From: Solwaraspora sp. WMMD792
GTDB taxonomy: Bacteria > Actinomycetota > Actinomycetes > Mycobacteriales > Micromonosporaceae
DNA: 64,000 nt
Assembly (NCBI RefSeq): GCF_029626105.1
Contig: NZ_JARUBH010000009.1
Location: 5,456,001-5,520,000, forward strand
Reading direction: 5' to 3'
Positions 16,864 through 23,928 of this stretch are shown here, in pieces. Under the pieces are notes generated by a model. It was not told the origin of the DNA. It did no database searches and worked only from the letters and a program-made list of their open reading frames with translations. Within the stretch, counting starts at the first letter, position 1, and each line of letters begins with the position of its first letter. The position numbers and the translations under genes are program-made.

Positions 16864-17249
16864 GGCGGGCTCCAGTTGGTCCGAGTGGCGGTCCAGAAGT
16901 GGGTTGGGCGTACCGGCCACGCCACCGTCACCCTCAGTGCTCAGTCAGAAACTTCTCGACACGACACCGCCGACGATAGCCAATCGACCAACGAGATCGC
17001 CATATCCGCGTCGGTAAATAAATGAACAGCAGTCACGTCCCTCCGACCCGGAGTGAGCTGCAACTTCCGGCCAGCAACTGCCACCACGCAAAGCGCGACT
17101 TTCTCATGTTCCACATCCTGGAACAATTGACCATGATCAACAAAAATCATCGGGCACGATCTGGCACGCTGACGCCTCTTATAAGACGGATGCCGGACCC
17201 GGCAGCTCCGATTGCGACGACGTCACCGTAACGAGCACCGAGGAGCATT
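16864..17249. other. Divergent intergenic region, locally AT-rich
   Basis: 386 bases between the inhibitor gene and the sigma-factor gene, with the most AT-rich segment of this part at about 17010-17190. TATAAG at 17180-17185 could be a -10 box for the sigma operon, without a good -35. A 69-codon frame at 17022-17231 has neither a ribosome site nor family resemblance and is not called. Confidence 0.4.
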
Positions 17250-17810
17250 GTGGATGCAGAAGATGCGGCAGAGCTCGATGCCTGGCTCGGGGAACAGGTG
17301 AGTCAGCATCATGCGCTGCTGTGGACGATATTGTTTCAGCGCCTCGAGGACACCGGAGTCGCCGAAGATCTTCTGCAGGAGACATTCGTCAGGGCATGGC
17401 TGCACCGTGCGGACGGTCACCAGATCCGGCATCCGAGGGCGTGGCTCTACCGGGTGGCCCGACGACTGGCCGAGAGACGCCTGGGCAAGGACCGTCGCAG
17501 CCAGCAGACCCGGCGTACCACCTCGCTGACCCTGGTGGTCAGCAACGACGGTGACCTGGGCGCCGGGATCCTGCGGCAGGACGTGGCCCGGCTCGGTCGG
17601 CGGCTCAGCGTCAAGGACCGGGAGTGCCTGCTGCTGACCAGCTACGGCGTCAGCACGGCCGACATCGCCGCCATGTTGCGGATGAGCCCGGCAGCGGTAC
17701 GGCGATCGCTGCGCCGGACCCGCCGCGCGTTGCACAAGCTACGGGACGAGGTGCAGGGCCGGCGTACCCGGCGTACCTGGCGCATCCCGGCCAGACGTGG
17801 GAAGGACTGA
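17250..17810 (+). CDS. ECF-type RNA polymerase sigma-70 factor
   Basis: 186 residues. Region 2 reads ALLWTILFQRLEDTGVAEDLLQETFVRAWLHR with the DLLQETFVRAW signature of region 2.2, then ADGHQIRHPRAWLYRVARRLAERRL; region 4 has VSTADIAAMLRMSPAAVRRSLRRTRRALHKLRDEV, an HTH for the -35 element. The GTG at 17250 has AGGAG five bases before it. Its stop is two bases from the start of a single-pass membrane protein, so the pair forms a sigma/partner operon. The N-terminal part is short and the inter-domain linker is basic. Confidence 0.88.
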   Translation: MDAEDAAELDAWLGEQVSQHHALLWTILFQRLEDTGVAEDLLQETFVRAWLHRADGHQIRHPRAWLYRVARRLAERRLGKDRRSQQTRRTTSLTLVVSNDGDLGAGILRQDVARLGRRLSVKDRECLLLTSYGVSTADIAAMLRMSPAAVRRSLRRTRRALHKLRDEVQGRRTRRTWRIPARRGKD

Positions 17811-17812
17811 CC

Positions 17813-18943
17813 ATGGATCAGGAGCCGGCCGAGGACGGGTTCCGCCGCGACGAGCTGGTGCAGCTGGCCGTCCGGGCGCTGCTGCCCAGACAGGGACGGA
17901 TTCCGCCGCCACCCGAGATCGACGTCACGAACCTGATAGCCGTTGCGCATCAGCGCCGGTCGGCGCAGGAATCGACCCGCTGGCGGTGGCGGCTGTGGCG
18001 GCCGCAGCTGTGGCGGGTCCTGGTCCCCGCCGTCGTGCTGGTGGTGCTGCTGATCGTCGGGATCGAGGCCGTCCGCCCGTACAGCGTGCCCGGGACGGCC
18101 GGACCGGACCCGGCCGTGTCTGGGCCGGCCGGACCGGACCCGGCCGGGTCGGACACCACCGACCCGGTCCTCGCCGACCCGGAACAGCCGCTGCCGCTGA
18201 CCGCCGGCCCGGGCACCGCCCCGGCCCGCCACCAGCTGGCGGCGATCGCCCGGCACGTCCACTCACTCGACCAACCAGCACTCGACCAACCAGCGCTGGA
18301 TCAACCGGTGCCAGACCAGCCGGCCACCACCGACCGCTACACCTACGTCCACCTGCGGGCCTGGTGGCGCGACGATCCCGCCACCGGGCAGGACGGCGGA
18401 GCATACGACCGGCGACTGTGGTGGGCCGCCGACCGGTCCGGGCAGGAGACCCGGGTCGACCCGGCGGAACCGGACCGGCCCGCCGAGGTGGTCGAGTACC
18501 CGCCCGGCGCGCTCGGTGTCGCCGTACCCGCTCCCGCCGCCGACCGGACGGTGCTGGCCGGCCAGCTCGCCGAGGAGCAGCCGATGCACGAAGGCCCGCA
18601 GGCCGCGCTCCGGGCGGTGGTCGGCCTCTACCGGTTCCACGACCTGTCCCCGGCCCAGCGGGCCGCCGCTCTGGCTGTCCTCGCCGACGCGGAGCTGGTC
18701 ACCCACGGTCCGGTGCTGGACCGCGTCGGCCGGTCCGGGGTCGCGGTCAGCGCGACCGGCGAGATGGACGGCCGACCGGTGCGGGACACCGCCGTGATCG
18801 ACCCCGCTACCGGTCGGCTGCTCAGCTACGAGCGGGTGGCCCTACCCGCCGACGACCGCGCGGCGGCCGGCACGGTCACCCGCTACCTGGTGTTCCTGCG
18901 CTCCGGCCGGGTCGATCGACTCGGCGCCGAACCGGCCGACTGA
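17813..18943 (+). CDS. CU044_5270-family membrane protein, partner of the sigma factor
   Basis: 376 residues. A cytoplasmic part of about 65 residues (MDQEPAEDGFRRDELVQLAVRALLP...) precedes one membrane helix (VLVPAVVLVVLLIVGIEAV) and an extracytoplasmic domain. The stalk contains repeats of GPDPAG and then LDQPALDQPALDQPVPDQPA. The later part (YTYVHLRAWW, LWWAADRSGQETR, YRFHDLSPAQRAAALAVLAD, ATGRLLSYERV) matches the CU044_5270 family commonly encoded directly after ECF sigma genes. It probably senses an envelope signal and restrains the sigma factor. GGAAGGA is six bases before the ATG. Confidence 0.82.
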   Translation: MDQEPAEDGFRRDELVQLAVRALLPRQGRIPPPPEIDVTNLIAVAHQRRSAQESTRWRWRLWRPQLWRVLVPAVVLVVLLIVGIEAVRPYSVPGTAGPDPAVSGPAGPDPAGSDTTDPVLADPEQPLPLTAGPGTAPARHQLAAIARHVHSLDQPALDQPALDQPVPDQPATTDRYTYVHLRAWWRDDPATGQDGGAYDRRLWWAADRSGQETRVDPAEPDRPAEVVEYPPGALGVAVPAPAADRTVLAGQLAEEQPMHEGPQAALRAVVGLYRFHDLSPAQRAAALAVLADAELVTHGPVLDRVGRSGVAVSATGEMDGRPVRDTAVIDPATGRLLSYERVALPADDRAAAGTVTRYLVFLRSGRVDRLGAEPAD

Positions 18944-18945
18944 AC

Positions 18946-19008
18946 CGTCACCGGGTACCCGCCCAGGACGGCCGGCATGAACCTGCGGCGGGCGGGTACC
19001 CGGTGACG
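18946..19008. repeat. Perfect inverted repeat, 19-bp arms, abutting the next start codon
   Basis: Arms 18946-18964 and 18990-19008 are exact reverse complements with a 25-base loop. The left arm starts three bases after the upstream stop and the right arm ends at the base before the ATG of the GH15 gene. It could terminate the sigma operon, hide the ribosome site of the next gene, or be a protein site. Confidence 0.75.
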
Positions 19009-20823
19009 ATGCCCGACATCGCCAGCTACGGGCTCCTCAGTGACTGCCAGGGAGCGGCGTTGCTGTCCGCAGACGGCTCCGTCGACTGGTGGTGCCCGGC
19101 CCGGTTCGACGCGCCGAGCGTCTTCGCCCGGCTGCTCGACCCCGACGCCGGACACTGGTCCATCACCCCGGTCGACGGGCACCGCACCGCCCGCCGCTAC
19201 CTGGCGGACACCATGGTGCTGCAGACCGACTTCCGGACCACCAACGGCGAGCTGCGGCTCACCGACGCGCTGGCCCTCGGCCACGGCGAACGCGGCCACC
19301 ACATCGGCGGTGCCTCGCCACATGTGCTGCTGCGCCGGGTCGACGTCCTCTCCGGCACGGTGGAGGTCGATGTCGACCTGGTGGTACGGCCCGAGTACGG
19401 CCGGGTCGTCCCGGTGGTGACCGGCGACGACGGGCGGATCGAGCTGGTCGGCGGCAGTGACCGGCTGATCCTGACCGGCGACCCGCTGCCGGCCGAGTTG
19501 TCCGCCGGGGTGGACCGGATCGGCGGCCGGCTCACCCGCACCGCCGGGCAGACCGTACGGTTCGCGCTGCGGCACCTGCGCGCCGACGACACCGCACCAC
19601 CGGCCGACGACCGGCGGTGCGGCGTCGACGACACGGTCGCCGGCTGGCGGTCCTGGGCCGACGAGCACCACAGCTACCAGGGGCTCTACCAGGAGCAGGT
19701 ACGGCGCAGCGCGCTGGTGCTGCAGGCGCTGACCTATCAGCCGACCGGTGCGGTGGTGGCCGCGCCGACCACTTCGCTGCCCGAGGAGGTCGGCGGCGGC
19801 GCGAACTGGGACTACCGGTACGCCTGGCTGCGCGACGGGGCGTTCACCATGCAGGCGCTGTGGGTGGCCGCCTGCCCCGACGAGGCGCACCGGTTCTTCG
19901 ACTGGATCGCCGACTCGGTCGGCGAGTTACCGTCCGACCAGCCAGTACCGATCATGTTCGGGGTCGGCGGCGAGCGGGACCTGACCGAGCACGATCTGGA
20001 GCACCTACGTGGCTACCGGGCCTCGACGCCGGTCCGGGTCGGCAACGACGCCTGGCGGCAGCGGCAGCTCGACGTACTCGGCGAGGTGATGCACGGTGCC
20101 TGGATCCTGCGCGACCGGCTCGGCGACCTGGCGGCGGGCACCGTACACCTGCTTCGTGGCCTTGCCGAACGAGCCTGCCGCACCTGGTCCCAGCCGGATT
20201 CCGGGATCTGGGAGGGTCGGGAGGGCGAACGCCACTACCTCACCTCGAAGCTGATGTGCTGGGTGGCGCTGGACCGGGCCATCGGGCTGGCGCCGGCGCT
20301 GCACGCCGAGCGTGACGTCGACCGTTGGCAGCGGACCCGGGAACAGATCCGCGCGGCGATCCTCGACCAGGGGTGGAGCGACCGGCGCCAGGCGTTCACC
20401 GGTGCGTTCGGCTCCGACCATCTCGACGCCGGCGTCCTGATCATGCCGATCATGGGTTTCCTGCCCGGCACCGACCACAGGGTGGTCGCCACGATCGACG
20501 CCATCGAGGCGGACCTGACCCACCACGGCCTGGTCCAGCGATGGACCGGCGGCGAGGACGAAGGAGCCTTCCTGATCTGCTCCTACTGGCTGGCCGAGGC
20601 CCTCGCGCTGGCCGGCCGGCACGACCGGGCCCGCCAGGTCTTCGAGGTGGCCACCGCGTGTGCGAACGATCTCGGTCTGCTCGCCGAGGAGGTGGACCGC
20701 CGCGACGGCGGCCTGATCGGCAACTTCCCGCAGGGGCTGTCGCACATCGGCCTGATCAACGCGGCGTGGACGCTGACCCAGACCGGGGAGGCGTCGCGAC
20801 CACCGGGCCCACCCGGCGGGTGA
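19009..20823 (+). CDS. Glycoside hydrolase family 15 (glucoamylase/trehalase-like)
   Basis: 604 residues, the usual length of cytoplasmic actinobacterial GH15 enzymes, without signal peptide. It begins MPDIASYGLLSDCQGAALLSADGSVDWWCPARFDAPSVFARLLD, the family N-terminal beta domain, and continues into an (alpha/alpha)6 barrel with ANWDYRYAWLRDGAFTMQAL, GIWEGREGERHYLTSKLMCWVALDRA and EDEGAFLICSYWLAEAL. Relatives include trehalases and glucan glucohydrolases; the substrate is not settled by sequence. An in-frame GTG at 19003 is an alternative start. Either start lies in or just after the right arm of the long inverted repeat, and no free Shine-Dalgarno is visible. The last 68 bases overlap the convergent glycosyltransferase remnant. 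Confidence 0.88.
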   Translation: MPDIASYGLLSDCQGAALLSADGSVDWWCPARFDAPSVFARLLDPDAGHWSITPVDGHRTARRYLADTMVLQTDFRTTNGELRLTDALALGHGERGHHIGGASPHVLLRRVDVLSGTVEVDVDLVVRPEYGRVVPVVTGDDGRIELVGGSDRLILTGDPLPAELSAGVDRIGGRLTRTAGQTVRFALRHLRADDTAPPADDRRCGVDDTVAGWRSWADEHHSYQGLYQEQVRRSALVLQALTYQPTGAVVAAPTTSLPEEVGGGANWDYRYAWLRDGAFTMQALWVAACPDEAHRFFDWIADSVGELPSDQPVPIMFGVGGERDLTEHDLEHLRGYRASTPVRVGNDAWRQRQLDVLGEVMHGAWILRDRLGDLAAGTVHLLRGLAERACRTWSQPDSGIWEGREGERHYLTSKLMCWVALDRAIGLAPALHAERDVDRWQRTREQIRAAILDQGWSDRRQAFTGAFGSDHLDAGVLIMPIMGFLPGTDHRVVATIDAIEADLTHHGLVQRWTGGEDEGAFLICSYWLAEALALAGRHDRARQVFEVATACANDLGLLAEEVDRRDGGLIGNFPQGLSHIGLINAAWTLTQTGEASRPPGPPGG

Positions 20824-21475
20824 CCGGGCGGTCGTCGTCCGTCGGCGGCAACGCGGCCACCGCCCTCAGGTCCAGGCCGGCGAGGCTCTCCCGGTACCGC
20901 TGGTCGTCGCGGATCCGCCGCACCGCCGCGGCGATCCGGTCGGCGCAGCCGATGTCCAGCAGCCGGTACGCGGCGTCCCGCCCGGTGCGGGCACCCGCGT
21001 CGAGGTTGATCCCGATGCCGAGTCGGGCCGCCTGCCGGGCGACCAGCGGCTGATCGCCGAAGAACGGCACGACGACCATCGGCACCCCGGCGAGGATCGC
21101 CTCGTGGAAGCTGTTGCTGCCGCCGTGGGTGACGAACACGTCTGCCCGGCTGAGCACCCGCTGCTGGTCGACGGCGTGCCGGATCACCCAGTTCGCCGGG
21201 TACCGGTCCAGGATCCGGCGGCCCCGGGTCGGGAAGACCACCGTCAGGTCGGCCGAGGACCAGTGCCGGGCCAGGCCGGCGACGCACCGGCGCAGCGCGC
21301 CGACCAGCTCCGGCTCGGCGTACCAGAGGTTGTCCAGCACCTCGGTGCCGAAGGACAGGTAGACGACCGACCGGGCCGGGCCGGTGCCCCGGCGCTGCCG
21401 GTCTGCGCCCCGGCCGTCCTGGCTGGCCGGCCGGTTCCGGGACGGCCAGCCGTCGGAGAGGTACCCGGCGAAGCG
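20756..21475 (-). pseudogene. Glycosyltransferase (MGT/UGT type), C-terminal part, separated by IS insertion
   Basis: 240 codons including stop. It contains FAGYLSDGWPSR, SVVYLSFGTEVLDN, VTHGGSNSFHEAILAGVPMVVVPFFGDQPLVARQ, the nucleotide-sugar-binding C-terminal half of GT1 macrolide/UDP-glycosyltransferases. The N-terminal half lies at 23249-23836. Removing 21476-23248 joins 196 and 240 codons in frame and restores VGYR-FAGYLSDG, giving a normal 435-residue enzyme. As it stands this half has no start with a ribosome site, except internal ATGs such as 21340. The 3' end overlaps the GH15 gene by 68 bases. The likely activity lost is glycosylation of a small molecule. Confidence 0.9.
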
Positions 21476-21640
21476 TTGACATCCTCGCCGTCCTAATCGG
21501 CGGCGATTCCAGCCACGCCGCGCGTGACACGCGCAGTGTTCTGGTGGGTTACCGTTTCACCGCGCGGTGCCGGGACGGGTCCCGGTCCTACCCGCGCTCC
21601 ACGGTCGTTGAAGTCCGCCTGCCCGGCGGCCTTGATGTTG
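21476..21640 (-). ncRNA. Putative omega RNA (TnpB guide RNA scaffold)
   Basis: In IS605-type elements the TnpB guide RNA is made from the 3' end of tnpB through the right end of the element, with the guide taken from flanking DNA. Here that region contains a GCGCGTG/CACGCGC hairpin (21520-21534) and the end hairpin (21486-21505). The guide would start at 21475 reading leftward as CGCTTCGCCGGGTACC. The 5' limit given is a guess; no direct evidence for transcription exists. Confidence 0.4.
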
Positions 21641-22734
21641 ATCGCGGCGTTGACGTCCCGGTCGTGGTGACTGCCACACGGACAGACCCACGACCGGACG
21701 TCCAGCGCCATCCGCTGGTTGATCCGGCCGCAGTCCGAGCACATCCGGGTGGACGGGAGCCACCGGTCCACCCGGGCGAACGTGCGTCCGTATCTCGCCG
21801 CCTTGTACTCCAGCATGGCGACGAACGACGACCATCCGGCGTCGTGGACGGACTTCGCCAGCCGGGTCCGGCCGAGACCGACGACACACAGGTCCTCGAC
21901 GTACACCGCTTGATTGTCACGGATGATCGTCGTGGACAGCTTGTGCTGCCAGTCCCGCCGGGTGTCGGCCACCCGGGCGTGTGCCCTGGCGACCTTCACG
22001 ACGGCCTTCCCACGGCGGTTGCTGCCCCGCTGTTTGCGGGACAGGGCCTGTTGCAGCCGTTTGAGCTTGCGGGCCGCGCGGCGCAGGAACCTGGGTGCGG
22101 CGACCTTCGTGCCGTCGGACATGACGGCGAAGTGCGTCAGCCCCAGATCGATCCCCACCTCGGCGTCCACCTCGGGCAGCGGCTCGTCCTCGCTGGTCCG
22201 CACGACGAACGAGGCGAAGTACCTTCCGGCGGCGTCCCGGATGACCGTCACGGACGACGGGTCCGACGGCAGTGTCCGGGACCAGCGCACCGTGAGATCG
22301 CCGATCTTCGGCAGCCGCAGGCGGCCGTTGTCCAGGACCGTGAACCGGGAATTGCGGGTGAAGCGGATGGCCTGCCGGTTGTCCTTACGGGACCGGAACC
22401 TCGGCGGCGCGACCTGGCGGCCTTTACGCCTGCCCGACACGGAGTGGAAGAAGTTGCGGTACGCGGCGTTCAGGTCCGCGAGGGCCTGCTGCAACACCAC
22501 CGCCGACACCTCACCCAGCCACGCCCGCTCCGGAGTCGCCTTGGCCCGCGTGATGACCCGCTTCGACAGCTCGGCGTCCGACACGTACGGCAGACCCTGC
22601 TCGTAGGCCTCCTGCCGGAGGCGCAGCCCGTCGTTGAACACCACCCGGGCGCATCCGAACGCCCGGGCCAGCGCGATCTGCTGGCCGGGTGTCGGGTAGA
22701 CCCGGAACTGGTACCGGAGCTGCACGAACCACAC
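21493..22734 (-). CDS. tnpB: RNA-guided endonuclease TnpB of the IS605-like element
   Basis: 413 residues, full length. The RuvC-like active site is complete: Asp196 (VGIDLGLTHF), Glu280 (AVYVEDLCVVG) and Asp360 (HDRDVNAAINIKAAG). A zinc finger with CSDCG and CPCG lies between the last two motifs. The N-terminal WFVQLRYQFRVYPTPGQQIALARAFG start is characteristic. It should cut DNA next to a transposon-associated motif using the guide RNA from the element end, helping retain the element. The start is 16 bases from that of tnpA on the other strand, implying overlapping divergent promoters. No disabling change is visible. Confidence 0.93.
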   Translation of the reverse strand: MWFVQLRYQFRVYPTPGQQIALARAFGCARVVFNDGLRLRQEAYEQGLPYVSDAELSKRVITRAKATPERAWLGEVSAVVLQQALADLNAAYRNFFHSVSGRRKGRQVAPPRFRSRKDNRQAIRFTRNSRFTVLDNGRLRLPKIGDLTVRWSRTLPSDPSSVTVIRDAAGRYFASFVVRTSEDEPLPEVDAEVGIDLGLTHFAVMSDGTKVAAPRFLRRAARKLKRLQQALSRKQRGSNRRGKAVVKVARAHARVADTRRDWQHKLSTTIIRDNQAVYVEDLCVVGLGRTRLAKSVHDAGWSSFVAMLEYKAARYGRTFARVDRWLPSTRMCSDCGRINQRMALDVRSWVCPCGSHHDRDVNAAINIKAAGQADFNDRGARVGPGPVPAPRGETVTHQNTARVTRGVAGIAAD

Positions 22735-22750
22735 GATATCATGTTGGTCT

Positions 22751-23167
22751 ATGGCAGAATTTGAGGGTATCCGTACCGGCAGGCACTGCGTCTTCGCGAT
22801 GCATGTTCATTTGGTTTTCGTGACGAAGTTCCGGCACACGGTGTTCGCCGACCGGCACCTGACCCGCATGGAACAGATCATGCGGGACGTATGCACGGAC
22901 TTCGAGGCCGAACTGGTCGAGTTCAACGGCGGCTACAACCATGTCCACCTGCTGGTCGACCACCCACCCAAAGTCGCCGTGGCCCGCCTGGTCAACTCGC
23001 TCAGGGGCGCCTCGTCGCGCCGCCCGCGGCAGGAGTTCCCCGACCTCGCACGCCACTACTACCGGGCCAACAAGCTCTGGTCGGGCTCGTACTTCGCCGG
23101 CTCCGTCGGCGGCGCGCCACCAAGCATCGTGAAGCAGTACATCGAGCAGGAAAACCGGCCAGCTTAG
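22751..23167 (+). CDS. tnpA: IS200/IS605 transposase TnpA (Y1 HUH)
   Basis: 138 residues, standard length. The HUH metal motif is His64-Val-His66 in YNHVHLLVDHPPK and the catalytic nucleophile is Tyr130 in VKQYIEQEN. AMHVHLVFVTKFRH is the usual N-terminal strand. It excises and inserts the element as a single strand by recognising the end hairpins. It is transcribed toward the left-end hairpin at 23214-23229. With both genes intact the element looks autonomous and recent. Confidence 0.93.
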   Translation: MAEFEGIRTGRHCVFAMHVHLVFVTKFRHTVFADRHLTRMEQIMRDVCTDFEAELVEFNGGYNHVHLLVDHPPKVAVARLVNSLRGASSRRPRQEFPDLARHYYRANKLWSGSYFAGSVGGAPPSIVKQYIEQENRPA

Positions 23168-23213
23168 AGCACTGCCCGGACCCGGGCGGCCCTCCCAGCG
23201 CGGGCCTTCACCC

Positions 23214-23229
23214 CCGGCCTGAAGGCCGG
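23214..23229. repeat. Left-end hairpin of the IS605-like element
   Basis: CCGGCC, four-base loop TGAA, GGCCGG: a perfect 6-bp stem 19 bases inside the left boundary. TnpA of this family recognises such subterminal hairpins. Confidence 0.7.
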
Positions 23230-23248
23230 AGCACCGGCCCGCATTCCG

Positions 23249-23836
23249 GTAGCCGACCGTCGCGCGGTTGGCGCGGAAGTCGGGCGGCGTGACCGCACGG
23301 TACGACCAGAGGATGTTCTGCTCGGCCGGCAGGTGCAGACAGTTCGAGACGAGTTCCACCGTGACCGGGTCGAGCCTGACGCCGTACCGCCGGTCCAGAG
23401 CGTCCAGTGCCGCCGTGTTCGGCGGTGCCGTCAGGCAGTGCCGCAGATATCCGGCGTCCGTCATCGGTCCGACCAGTCCCGGCACCGAGCACCACGCCGG
23501 CACGCCCAGCCGGCGGGCGACCAGTGCGCCCTCGATCGCGCAGAAGTCGTACAGCACCAGGTCGGGGCGGTAGGCGCGGGCCACCGCCAGGCATTCGCCG
23601 AACAACCGGTACGCCCGGTCGAACACCCGGTCCGCCGGGGTGTTGCGGAACTCGCGGCAGCCCGGCAACGCGACGGTCGACCCGGCCAGGTCACCCAACC
23701 GGGGCACGGTGGTCTGCCGGTCGACGAGCACCAGGCGGAAGCTGTCCTCGGCCCGGTGCCGGCGGATCAGCCGTTTCAGGATGTTGAGGTGTCCCTCGTT
23801 GGGGATGCTGAATACGAGCACCCGTCGTCGCGGCAT
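23249..23836 (-). pseudogene. Glycosyltransferase (MGT/UGT type), N-terminal part, separated by IS insertion
   Basis: Exactly 196 codons from the ATG at 23836 to the insertion point. It starts MPRRRVLVFSIPNEGHLNILKRLIRRHR, the GHxNP-like acceptor-domain opening of MGT-type glycosyltransferases, and includes DLVLYDFCAIEGALVARRLGVPAWCSVPG. Reading continues into the element (GRCSGLQAGGEG...) and would give a truncated chimera without the nucleotide-sugar domain. The C-terminal half is at 20756-21475. It is divergent from the GH3 gene 92 bases away. An MGT gene between GH15 and GH3 genes suggests a glycoside-modifying neighbourhood. Confidence 0.9.
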
Positions 23837-23928
23837 CCCGCACCTTTCCCGCCGGCCGACCCGACAAACCACCCGGATACCGGCAGAACCGCCTACCCGG
23901 CGGCGCGCACCCCGTTACCGTCGGCCCA

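Larger units (their letters stand above)
21476..23248. mobile_element. IS200/IS605-family insertion sequence (IS605-like, divergent tnpA/tnpB)
   Basis: 1,773 bases. The element holds tnpB leftward and tnpA rightward with only 16 bases between the start codons. The right end (minus strand) finishes in GAGGATGTCAA, preceded by a CGCCG/CGGCG hairpin. The left end has a perfect CCGGCC-TGAA-GGCCGG hairpin. There are no terminal inverted repeats and no target duplication, as expected for single-strand peel-and-paste transposition. Boundaries were set by the requirement that the glycosyltransferase frame closes; they can shift by one or two bases because the flanks share CG. The target preceding the left end on the minus strand is GGCTAC. 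Confidence 0.88.

Noticed and set aside
17022-17231. 69-codon frame upstream of the sigma gene
   Set aside because: Lies in the AT-rich promoter region with no ribosome site.
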